A DNA stretch of 64,000 nucleotides from Methanohalophilus halophilus (GTDB lineage Archaea > Halobacteriota > Methanosarcinia > Methanosarcinales > Methanosarcinaceae). The DNA lies in the NCBI RefSeq assembly GCF_001889405.1, contig NZ_CP017921.1, positions 262,057 through 326,056 on the forward strand, in the 5' to 3' direction. Under the pieces are notes generated by a model, which did not search any database, had not been told where the DNA came from, and saw only the letters and a list, made by a program, of their open reading frames with translations. Every line of letters begins with the position of its first letter. Position 1 is the first letter of the stretch. A program made the translations under genes and the position numbers. Shown in pieces: positions 36,866 to 45,544 of the stretch.

Positions 36866-37450
36866 TCAAGCAATCTCGTAAATTAAGCCGGAAAAAGCAT
36901 CCATAACCACTTTTTCACTGATAAGTATATCAGCACCGATGGATTCAGGGGCCTGATATTTCCTGACAGCTTTTTTAAAAGATACAGGAGAAACGTCAAA
37001 GGGCTCCTCCTGATCATGATAACTGTCAACAATAGAACATATTTCATCAAGATCAGTAAGTCCGATACGGTCTATAAGTTCCACCTGTTTACGGAAACGC
37101 TGAATGGTTTCAATTTCCAGATTCTCAATAAAGGGAATCGCCCCCTCTGAACCCAGAATCCTCCCATCTTCATCAATACCGTTTTCGTAAAGGGCTTTCA
37201 GGGTCTGCCCGGCAAGATGTCCCCGGGATTCGCCACCACAGAGAAGCACGTACCTGATATTGCAGTTGGAAACGACATTCATTACAACTTTCTCAGCTCC
37301 CAGGTTTTCCGTTTTGCAACTACCCCAGATTGCTGCTTTTTCGAACAGAGGCATCGAACTTGCAAGAGTTACCACGGCAATACAGGATTTGGGATTGCCT
37401 GCACTGAAATCTCCTTTTGTAACGGGCCATTTCTCTGAAACTGTATCCAA
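36866..37450 (-). CDS. mtxA: Soluble MtrA-like corrinoid protein MtxA
   Basis: 194 residues matching the corrinoid-binding part of MtrA: KWPVTKGDFSAGNP near the N-terminus, and CGGESRGHLAGQTLKALYENG with H78, which corresponds to the histidine that ligates cobalt in MtrA. The C-terminus ends without the membrane helix that anchors MtrA, so it is a soluble methyl carrier. mtxH begins 9 bases downstream, and mtxX ends 1 base upstream. Known from Methanosarcina barkeri as part of the mtxXAH operon, whose role has not been settled. Confidence 0.87.
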   Translation of the reverse strand: MDTVSEKWPVTKGDFSAGNPKSCIAVVTLASSMPLFEKAAIWGSCKTENLGAEKVVMNVVSNCNIRYVLLCGGESRGHLAGQTLKALYENGIDEDGRILGSEGAIPFIENLEIETIQRFRKQVELIDRIGLTDLDEICSIVDSYHDQEEPFDVSPVSFKKAVRKYQAPESIGADILISEKVVMDAFSGLIYEIA

Positions 37451-37451
37451 T

Positions 37452-38294
37452 TTATACTACCTCCCTTTTGTTGGAAACAAGAGCTGCAGCAAGCATTATT
37501 GCCAGGGTATAATGGCCGCCCACCCGGGATGTGTCAATAAACACATGCCTGTCCATAAGGACGGGGGCCCCAATTCCATTGCCCCCACCCAGAAATACAA
37601 GTGAACGGAAGATAAGATTGCCTGATATGCCATCCGGAGCAAGGATGAAGTTAGATTCCCTGATGGCATCCTCTATAAGAATCGTGTAATGTTTCGCATC
37701 AATTCCTGCATCATTTAAACGGTTTGCCAGAAAATCCGCATCTGCCAGGGTACGATCCACGCGTTCGTCCCGACCAAGGTCCCCCATACGCCCTCCAGAC
37801 AGGATACCAACCACGGGTTCAATACCAAACCTGCGGATATAGGCAGCACTTCTTTTTACAAGCTCGATTTTATCGGAAAGGGAGTGCCCTTCATCAATAC
37901 CCACAGGTGCAAGGAAAAAAGGATTATTGTCATGAGTGAGCAGGAAAGCAACCCTGTATAATTTCTCGATGCCGAGTACCTCTTTGAGGTGAGACAGGGT
38001 GCCCGAGGCTTTTGCAGTGCCTCTTACAGCAGCCTCAACGTCCCCGGATGCAAGCAGACTGCCGAGAACTTCTTCCGGTTGTGGGGTATCGATCACTTCA
38101 AGGTTTGTCCCGATTGCCGATATATCACGCTGGTCGCCTACAAGAACCACCCTGGCATAACCCTCAACCTGGGCTTTTTCTGCACTCTGGATCAGTTTGG
38201 GAGTGGGATTGCGCACACCCAGTGCAACCCGGGGACAATTATCAAGAGCCCTTGTACGTATGATATCCAGCAATCCGTCTGTCTTTTTCTGCAT
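37452..38294 (-). CDS. mtxX: MtxX (methanogenesis marker protein 4)
   Basis: About 280 residues from ATG 38294 (MQKKTDGLLDIIRTRALDN), which has GAGG six bases before it; an ATG at 38306 is alternative. Parts such as RVALGVRNPTPKLIQSAEKA, VGILSGGRMGDLGRD, EDAIRESNFILAPDGISGNL and FLGGGNGIGAPVLM recall phosphotransacetylase/PlsX-type folds. The protein is a methanogen marker found in nearly all methanogens, so it has a general role beyond the mtx pair. It is first in the mtxXAH operon, divergent from rfcL. Confidence 0.85.
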   Translation of the reverse strand: MQKKTDGLLDIIRTRALDNCPRVALGVRNPTPKLIQSAEKAQVEGYARVVLVGDQRDISAIGTNLEVIDTPQPEEVLGSLLASGDVEAAVRGTAKASGTLSHLKEVLGIEKLYRVAFLLTHDNNPFFLAPVGIDEGHSLSDKIELVKRSAAYIRRFGIEPVVGILSGGRMGDLGRDERVDRTLADADFLANRLNDAGIDAKHYTILIEDAIRESNFILAPDGISGNLIFRSLVFLGGGNGIGAPVLMDRHVFIDTSRVGGHYTLAIMLAAALVSNKREVV

Positions 38295-38382
38295 GGGCAG
38301 CCTCATTAATATGCGAAGTTAAACAATCAACAAACAACACAATTATTAATTAGTTTTCGCTTTAATATAGGTGAGGTCACAG

Positions 38383-39852
38383 ATGACAATAGAGCAAGAT
38401 TGGGCAGAAAAATACCGTCCTACAAAACTGGCAGATGTTGTGGGGAACAATAAACCCCTGCAGGCTCTCCGTGACTGGGAAGAAGAATGGGAACACGGAG
38501 TTCCTGAGAAAAAAGCAGCCATATTGAGTGGACCTGCCGGTGTTGGAAAGACATCAGCTGCCCATGCCCTGGGAAATGAGATGGGCTGGGAAATAATAGA
38601 GATGAATGCAAGTGACCAGCGGACTGCCGGGATTATCGAGAGGGTGGCAGGTTCTGCTTCACGCATGAGTACACTTACAGGGATACAAAAGCGCCTCATA
38701 ATACTGGATGAAGCAGATAATATGCACGGATCGGCCGACAGGGGTGGAACCCGGGCCATTACGAATGTGATCAAGAAATCCGATCAACCCATTATACTCA
38801 TTGCCAATGACCTGTATGCCCTCTCATCAACCCTGCGTTCTCATTGTGCGAACATAAAATTCAATTCCATTCCCCAGCGTTCCATCCTGCCTGCATTGAA
38901 AAAGATATGCAAGATGGAAGGGATAACATGTGGCACAGGCGTGCTGGAGAAAATCGCTGAAAATACAGGCGGTGATCTTAGAAGTGCCATAAAAGATTTG
39001 CAGGCAACAGCAACAGATAAAAAAGAGATAGAAGTTGTGGATGTTACCACTGCAGAAAGGGATACAAAGGAATCTATTTTCAAAGTACTTACCAAAGTTT
39101 TCAAGGGCAAGGACCCTCTTGAAGCCTACAGGGCAACCTTTTCCCTTGACGAAACACCTGAAGACCTTATCCAATGGGTTGATGAGAACCTTCCCAACCA
39201 GTACCTGGACAAGGACGAAACACTAAGTGAAGACATGACAGCCGCCTATCACAATCTTTCAAGGGCTGATATATATCTTGGCAGGGTACGATTGCGGCAG
39301 AACTACGGACTCTGGAGATATGCCGGATTCCTGTTAAGCGGAGGAACGGCAATGGCAAAGAAACACTCCCATTCCGGTTTCCGCAAGTTACAGCCCCCCT
39401 CCATGTGGAGACGTATGGGCCAACTGCGCTCCAAACGAAACATGAGGGATAACATAGCTGCAAAAGTGGGATTACACTGCAATGAACCAATCCGGGATTG
39501 CCGTATAGATCTGCTTCGGATGTATGGGCTTTTGCTCAAAAGCGAGGACTATGCAGTTGATACAGCATATTCTCTTGAACTCGATGTAGATGAGATTGCT
39601 TACCTGACTGAAAGCAAAAAGGTAACCAAGAAAATCCAGAAGATCTATGATGCTTCCCGGGAAATGATGCATGAAAAGGAAGATGAAGATATCGATGTAT
39701 TCATGCATGTTGCTGAAAAAGACAGGGGACAGTCAACCCTTGATTCCATGTTTTCAGCAGAAAAAGACCCTGCAGAAGAAAATAAAATGGACGGAAAGGA
39801 AAAGGATGATCCAAAACCTGCCAAATCCCAGAAGACTCTTTTTGATTTTTAA
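38383..39852 (+). CDS. rfcL: Replication factor C large subunit
   Basis: 489 residues from ATG 38383 (MTIEQDWAEKYRPTKLADVVGN); GTGAGGTCA just upstream is the ribosome site, which excludes the GTG at 38371. Walker A GPAGVGKTSAAHAL near residue 46, Walker B LIILDEADNMHG near 106. The clamp-loader lid and collar follow. The acidic, Lys-rich C-terminal tail ends in QKTLFDF, a PCNA-interacting (PIP) box, with a second similar STLDSMF upstream. It loads PCNA onto primed DNA. PCNA itself is encoded at 51262. Confidence 0.96.
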   Translation: MTIEQDWAEKYRPTKLADVVGNNKPLQALRDWEEEWEHGVPEKKAAILSGPAGVGKTSAAHALGNEMGWEIIEMNASDQRTAGIIERVAGSASRMSTLTGIQKRLIILDEADNMHGSADRGGTRAITNVIKKSDQPIILIANDLYALSSTLRSHCANIKFNSIPQRSILPALKKICKMEGITCGTGVLEKIAENTGGDLRSAIKDLQATATDKKEIEVVDVTTAERDTKESIFKVLTKVFKGKDPLEAYRATFSLDETPEDLIQWVDENLPNQYLDKDETLSEDMTAAYHNLSRADIYLGRVRLRQNYGLWRYAGFLLSGGTAMAKKHSHSGFRKLQPPSMWRRMGQLRSKRNMRDNIAAKVGLHCNEPIRDCRIDLLRMYGLLLKSEDYAVDTAYSLELDVDEIAYLTESKKVTKKIQKIYDASREMMHEKEDEDIDVFMHVAEKDRGQSTLDSMFSAEKDPAEENKMDGKEKDDPKPAKSQKTLFDF

Positions 39853-39914
39853 ACTATATTTGCGATATACATTTATCTTCCAGACGCCTAATTTTCCCCG
39901 GAGGGTTGAAGGAA

Positions 39915-41258
39915 ATGGCCAGAGAGTATGACATTATTATCATTGGGACAGGCGTAGCAGGCACCGTTTGTGCGAACAAGGCAGCTGCGGCAGGAATGAA
40001 GATCGCGATTACAGATATCAGGGAATATGGCGGGACATGTGCACTTCGGGGATGTGTGCCAAAAAAAGTACTTGTGGGTGTTGCCGAAACTGTTGAACAG
40101 GTTAATCGTTTCAACAAACTGGGAATCATGCCACAATCTTCCATGAACTGGAGTAAGTTAATGGACTTTAAACAAACTTTTGTGGAAAAATTCCCTCAGA
40201 ACAAGGAAGAAAAGTTCAAAAATATGGATATTGATACCTATCATGGCGGGGCAAAGTTTGTTTCCCAAAACGAAGTCAAGATAGCAGATACAGTCCTGAA
40301 GGGCAAACACATTCTGATTGCACCCGGCTCGTTGCCCCGAAAAATAGGAATCAAGGGCGAAGAAAACCTGATTACAAGTGAGCAATTTCTCAATCTCGAT
40401 GAATTGCCCGGTAGAATTGTTCTTGTGGGTGGTGGCTATATTTCGTTTGAATTTGCCCATATCGCTGCACGTGCCAAAAGTCAGGTAACTATTTTGCAAA
40501 GAAGTGAAGTGCTCAAACACTTTGACAGGGATATGGTCAAATTGCTGGTAAAGGCTTCCCAAGAAGCCGGCATAAATGTAAATACCGGTGTCTCGGTCAG
40601 CTCTGTTGAAAGTACTTCAGCAGGATATATTGTGAAGACCAGAGATGGTGAGGGCAAAGAATCGCAGATTGAATGTGACCTGGTTGTAAACGGTTCCGGC
40701 AGGATTGCAGCCCTTGAAGGAATGGAACTTGAAAAAGGGAATGTTGAGACAAAAGAAGGATTCGTGGAGACGAATGATTACATGCAAAGTATCTCCAACC
40801 CTTACGTATATGCAGCCGGAGATTGTGTAAAGTCTGGAGCTCCTTTAACCCCTGTTGCAAGTTTGCAGGGAACGACTGCAGCAGACAATATGATAAAAGG
40901 AAATGTCAAGACAGTGGATTATACCGGCATTCCTTCCACGGTATTTACCCTGCCTCCTCTCTCAAGCGTAGGAATCACCCTGCCTCAATCTACTGACAGG
41001 TATGAAGTCCTGATTCATGATCGCAGCCATTGGTATAACAGTAGGCGCCTGTCGGAAAACTATGCGGCCTCAAAAGTCATCATAGAAAAAGAAAGCCAAA
41101 AAGTTGCAGGCGCCCACATACTGGGATCCCATTCAGAAGAAGTGATTAATCTCTTTGCAATGGCAATAAGACTTGGACTGACACTTTCCGAATTCAAGAG
41201 AGTGGTTTATGTGTTCCCCACGGTCAGTTCAGAAATCCAGTCCATGATACGTGGATAA
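39915..41258 (+). CDS. Pyridine nucleotide-disulfide oxidoreductase (glutathione reductase/mercuric reductase-like)
   Basis: About 447 residues from ATG 39915, with GGAGGG nine bases before it; TTG 39906 is less likely. FAD site GTGVAGTVCANKA at residue 10; redox-active pair in GGTCALRGCVPKK (CxxxxC) near residue 43; NAD(P) site VGGGYISFEFAHIAA near 175; second FAD motif YAAGDCVKSGAP near 300. The C-terminal dimer interface is present, but the HPxxxE catalytic pair of glutathione reductase is replaced by a YVFPTVSSEIQ stretch. Substrate unknown: CoA disulfide, thioredoxin-like or metal ion. Confidence 0.9.
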   Translation: MAREYDIIIIGTGVAGTVCANKAAAAGMKIAITDIREYGGTCALRGCVPKKVLVGVAETVEQVNRFNKLGIMPQSSMNWSKLMDFKQTFVEKFPQNKEEKFKNMDIDTYHGGAKFVSQNEVKIADTVLKGKHILIAPGSLPRKIGIKGEENLITSEQFLNLDELPGRIVLVGGGYISFEFAHIAARAKSQVTILQRSEVLKHFDRDMVKLLVKASQEAGINVNTGVSVSSVESTSAGYIVKTRDGEGKESQIECDLVVNGSGRIAALEGMELEKGNVETKEGFVETNDYMQSISNPYVYAAGDCVKSGAPLTPVASLQGTTAADNMIKGNVKTVDYTGIPSTVFTLPPLSSVGITLPQSTDRYEVLIHDRSHWYNSRRLSENYAASKVIIEKESQKVAGAHILGSHSEEVINLFAMAIRLGLTLSEFKRVVYVFPTVSSEIQSMIRG

Positions 41259-42053
41259 TCACCAGGCGTGATAGTAACCATCTTTAGAGAAAACCTGTAC
41301 CTGTATTCCAAATATATCAGACAGGTTTTCTGCAGTTAATATTTCATCCGTTGGCCCGTCCCTGTATACACTTCCCTCACTTAGCAGGACCACCCTGTCA
41401 ATTTCAGGGACCAGGTCTTCGAGATTATGTGTCACAAGAATTATGTTTTTACCTTTGGAAGCAATCGTGCGCATGGACTGCCTGAAAATATGCTGTGCCC
41501 TGAGATCTAAACTGTTTGTAGGTTCATCCAGTATCAGTACATCGGGGTCATGCACAAGTGCCCTGGCAACCAATAGTCTGCGGGCCTGTCCAGTTGACAT
41601 TTCGTTTATGGGGCGTGAGGCAAGATTTTCAATGCCAAGAAAGCCGAGCACCTCATGAGCCCGCCTCTTCATATCCCCGGTAATAGAATGGTTGCGATAG
41701 AGGCCTATGCTGCTAAAAAACCCGGACACTACCACCTCGATACCCGGAATATTACGCATATATTCATCCTGCAAATCACCACTGATGATACCCATTTTGT
41801 TGCGCAACCCGAAAATGTCCCGGCGCTCCTTTCCAAATAAGCGGACAATTGTCTTTTCAGAGTGAAGGGGACGTAGGTCTCCTGTGACCGTTTTGATAAA
41901 AGAGGATTTGCCCGCTCCATTTGGACCGATAATCGCAACATTTTCTCCATTTTTAATATTAAGAGAGAAATTGTCCAGTAATATGTTACCCTTTTTGCAA
42001 ACTGTGACATTTTCCATTTCAATAATCATAGGCTTCGCATTTTTCGTTTCCAT
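41259..42053 (-). CDS. ABC transporter ATP-binding protein, stand-alone
   Basis: 264 residues. Walker A GPNGAGKSSFIKTV near residue 41, Q-loop region following, signature MSTGQARRLLVARAL near 149, Walker B DPDVLILDEPTNSLD near 168, H-loop VTHNLEDL. The order FGLRNKMGIISGDLQDEYMR matches the molybdate/photorepair-type single ATPases (ModF/YjjK-like) and not a cobalamin importer. No permease or binding protein adjoins. Could power a distant transporter. Convergent with the flavoprotein gene (one base between the stops). Confidence 0.85.
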   Translation of the reverse strand: METKNAKPMIIEMENVTVCKKGNILLDNFSLNIKNGENVAIIGPNGAGKSSFIKTVTGDLRPLHSEKTIVRLFGKERRDIFGLRNKMGIISGDLQDEYMRNIPGIEVVVSGFFSSIGLYRNHSITGDMKRRAHEVLGFLGIENLASRPINEMSTGQARRLLVARALVHDPDVLILDEPTNSLDLRAQHIFRQSMRTIASKGKNIILVTHNLEDLVPEIDRVVLLSEGSVYRDGPTDEILTAENLSDIFGIQVQVFSKDGYYHAW

Positions 42054-42102
42054 GTGTTACACAACAACAGTTAAATAATTTATAAATTTTTTTAGACATA
42101 AC

Positions 42103-42150
42103 ATATCCTGCTATACACAGATATCCTAAGATATATATCCATATAAAAAT
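42103..42150 (+). promoter_or_regulatory. Promoter region with three ATATCC repeats before the RecA-like ATPase
   Basis: ATATCC occurs at 42103-42108, 42121-42126 and 42135-42140, directly before a TATA-like ATATAAAAATATAC (from 42141). The repeats could be activator sites; the 14-18 base spacing is not regular. The gene itself has a strong GGAGGAA at 42163-42169. Confidence 0.35.
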
Positions 42151-42174
42151 ATACTAACATATGGAGGAAATGAC

Positions 42175-42936
42175 ATGGGGATTGAAGACAGTAATTTCTC
42201 AACGCATCAACAAGGAATGATTCCTAGTGGAATCGAGGGGCTTGATATCTATCTGGAAGGTGGGATAACAGAAGGAACTACAGTACTTCTGATGGCAGAA
42301 CCCGGGGCAGGATCATCCATTTTTGTCCAGCAATTTGCATACGGTGGCATCGAAAACAATGAGTAGGTCCTGTTTTTTGACAGTGAACAAAGGCCGGAAA
42401 TGATAAATTCAAATATGGCCCGTTTCGGGATGAATATATATCCACATATCGGCAAAAATATCAATATTATTGATGTCCACAAATATCGTGAGCAAGGACG
42501 CGAAGATGAACTTTATAATAAATACCTGAAGGATACGGACATAAACCCTATACTTGAAGAAATGTTGTCGGAAATCACCGAAAACGAGTCTGATAAAAAA
42601 TGTCGTACCATTGTGTATTCACTGTCATATTTTATACGCCTGGTAGGCCTGGATCCTGTAGTTGAAGCTATTGAATCGCTATCAAAGAAAGGGGACATAA
42701 ATAAATCGGTCAATTTCCTCCACATTACAAAAGGAATGCACGGGACAACTGTGGAAAACACATTAAAACAGGTTTGCGATACTGTAATTGAACTTCAGGT
42801 GGAAGAGAGAAGTTTCAATGTACAAAGAACAATATTTATCAGAAAACTCTACGGCTCCATTGCACCGGATAATTTCCTGCCCTTTTATATAGGAAAAGAA
42901 GGAATAAAACTGGATACGATAAAACGTATTCTTTAA
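42175..42936 (+). CDS. RecA/KaiC-superfamily ATPase-like protein with in-frame TAG (probable pyrrolysine)
   Basis: 253 codons from ATG 42175 (GGAGGAA five bases before it) to TAA 42936, interrupted at codon 64 by TAG (42364-42366). The sequence on either side is one protein: residues 1-63 carry GIEGLDIYLEGGITEGTTVLL, and VLFFDSEQRPEMINSNMARF follows directly after the TAG. In Methanosarcinaceae, UAG can be read as pyrrolysine, so the full-length protein is the likely product. The P loop is degenerate (EPGAGSS, no lysine), so ATPase activity is doubtful. Convergent with the downstream regulator (4-base overlap). A 63-residue truncated product or recent pseudogene cannot be excluded. Confidence 0.75.
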
Positions 42937-43340
42937 CGGTTCCTGATACCTTTTTGTCTGTCAATTTCTGAAGCAATGGCTTCCAATTCATCAAACATGC
43001 GTTCGGAGTCTTTACGCATTTCATGTACTGCTGCCTTCAGGCTTCCCCCCCTTAGATAAAGCAGGCGTTTTTCACGATAAACAAGTCCTGCCTTTACCAA
43101 ATTCCTTACATGGTGATTAACACGGGAGAGATTTATGCCAAGAGCCTCAGCTATCATTTCCGATGAAACACGCTCATTCTCGGCAATGTTATCAAGCAAA
43201 GTCATTACGACCTGGTTTGCCGTGTTTTCTATATCCCTTCCCGAAGACAGGCCAAAGCTATCACATAACCAGTGTAAATCCTTTTCAGGGTCCTTTTCCC
43301 TTGGTTTTTCCAGATTTACCAATATAATCTGCCGACTCAT
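42933..43340 (-). CDS. Winged-helix regulator divergent from groESL
   Basis: 135 residues. The helix-turn-helix is at about 60-110: NQVVMTLLDNIAENERVSSE, MIAEALGINLSRVNHHVRNLVKAG and the wing YREKRLLYLRG. A C-terminal amphipathic helix (DSERMFDELEAIASEIDRQ) should dimerise. It is transcribed away from groES with a 167-base shared region. No ribosome site precedes ATG 43340, and a TATA box lies about 26-33 bases upstream, so the mRNA may be leaderless. Position suggests it controls the chaperonin genes and itself through the palindrome at 43381-43409. Confidence 0.8.
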   Translation of the reverse strand: MSRQIILVNLEKPREKDPEKDLHWLCDSFGLSSGRDIENTANQVVMTLLDNIAENERVSSEMIAEALGINLSRVNHHVRNLVKAGLVYREKRLLYLRGGSLKAAVHEMRKDSERMFDELEAIASEIDRQKGIRNR

Positions 43341-43380
43341 AGGAGATGAATTAAAGAATAATAGTATATAAAAATAACTG

Positions 43381-43409
43381 TATTACGTAGATATGATATC
43401 TACATAATA
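43381..43409. promoter_or_regulatory. Long imperfect palindrome, candidate operator between regulator and groES
   Basis: Two 13-base arms with one mismatch are separated by TGA. The left arm reads TATTACGTAGATA and the right arm TATCTACATAATA. It lies just downstream of the regulator's TATA region (about 43364-43373, minus) and just upstream of the groES-side TATA box (43411-43420). A dimeric winged-helix regulator bound here could block both promoters. No bacterial CIRCE element is present. Confidence 0.6.
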
Positions 43410-43410
43410 C

Positions 43411-43420
43411 ATATAAAATA
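43411..43420 (+). promoter_or_regulatory. Possible TATA box on the groES side
   Basis: ATATAAAATA abuts the palindrome. A second candidate, TTTAAATAA at 43437-43445, gives a start near 43470. In that case the small hairpin at 43469-43483 (ACTGAC-CGA-GTCAGT, perfect) would be at the 5' end of the mRNA, before GGTCAGGAGG and ATG 43508. Confidence 0.4.
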
Positions 43421-43468
43421 CACAAAAAACAAAAAGTTTAAATAATAGATTCCCCATTAAGATTCCAT

Positions 43469-43483
43469 ACTGACCGAGTCAGT
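43469..43483 (+). promoter_or_regulatory. Perfect 6-bp hairpin or second operator in the groES leader
   Basis: ACTGAC, CGA, GTCAGT. It ends 24 bases before the groES ATG, immediately ahead of the ribosome binding site. It could be a stabilising 5' hairpin or a protein-binding palindrome. Confidence 0.35.
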
Positions 43484-43507
43484 CTGAAAAGGTCAGGAGG
43501 ACAAAGC

Positions 43508-43783
43508 ATGAATATAAAACCAGTTGGAGAAAGAGTTCTTATCAAACCCATAAAGGAAGAGGAGGTCACTTCGGGAGGAATATACATCCCGGAAAGTGCC
43601 CAGAAAGAAAAAAAAGAAGGAAATATTGTAGCCGCAGGCACATATGAAGACGGTAAAGAATTACCGGTCAAAAAAGGTGATCATGTCATCTATGGTGGAT
43701 TCCAGAGTGATGAAATGGAAATGAACGGGGAGAAATATCTATTCATAGATTTCAAAGATGTACTTGCAATTGTTGAAGAATAA
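43508..43783 (+). CDS. groES: Co-chaperonin GroES (group I)
   Basis: 91 residues. MNIKPVGERVLIKPIKEEEV matches the GroES N-terminus, the mobile loop is in SGGIYIPESAQKEKKEG, and VKKGDHVIYGGFQSDEMEMN and EDVLAIVE-like ends follow (DFKDVLAIVEE). GroES caps the GroEL ring and makes the folding chamber. Archaea usually have only group II chaperonins; a bacterial-type pair in Methanosarcinaceae is explained by ancient transfer. groEL follows 17 bases later. Confidence 0.96.
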   Translation: MNIKPVGERVLIKPIKEEEVTSGGIYIPESAQKEKKEGNIVAAGTYEDGKELPVKKGDHVIYGGFQSDEMEMNGEKYLFIDFKDVLAIVEE

Positions 43784-43787
43784 ATTA

Positions 43788-45411
<1,624 letters not shown>

Positions 45412-45423
45412 TGGCACCAGGCA

Positions 45424-45454
45424 AGCCCTGCTATCTTGCAGGGCTTTTTTTTTT
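45424..45454 (+). terminator. Bacterial-style intrinsic terminator after groEL
   Basis: A perfect 8-base stem (AGCCCTGC and GCAGGGCT) with a 6-base loop is followed by ten T residues. Archaeal termination usually needs only a T run, so a GC-rich hairpin plus T run is unusual here. It may also stabilise the mRNA 3' end. Confidence 0.75.
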
Positions 45455-45544
45455 GAGGCATTACACCCGGGGGAGAATGTCTTCAGAAAAACACTCCAAA
45501 AGTATAAAGCCCTGAAATATTGAATTAAATAATGGAGGATCATT

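Noticed and set aside
42175-42366. Reading the 63-codon piece and the downstream piece as two genes or as a pseudogene
   Set aside because: The two parts are in one frame with nothing missing between them, the start has a good ribosome site, and no gene in the window uses TAG as stop. Pyrrolysine read-through is simpler. A recent nonsense mutation cannot be fully excluded.
43341-43507. Search for a bacterial CIRCE element before groES
   Set aside because: Neither TTAGCACTC nor GAGTGCTAA is present; the palindrome at 43381-43409 is different.
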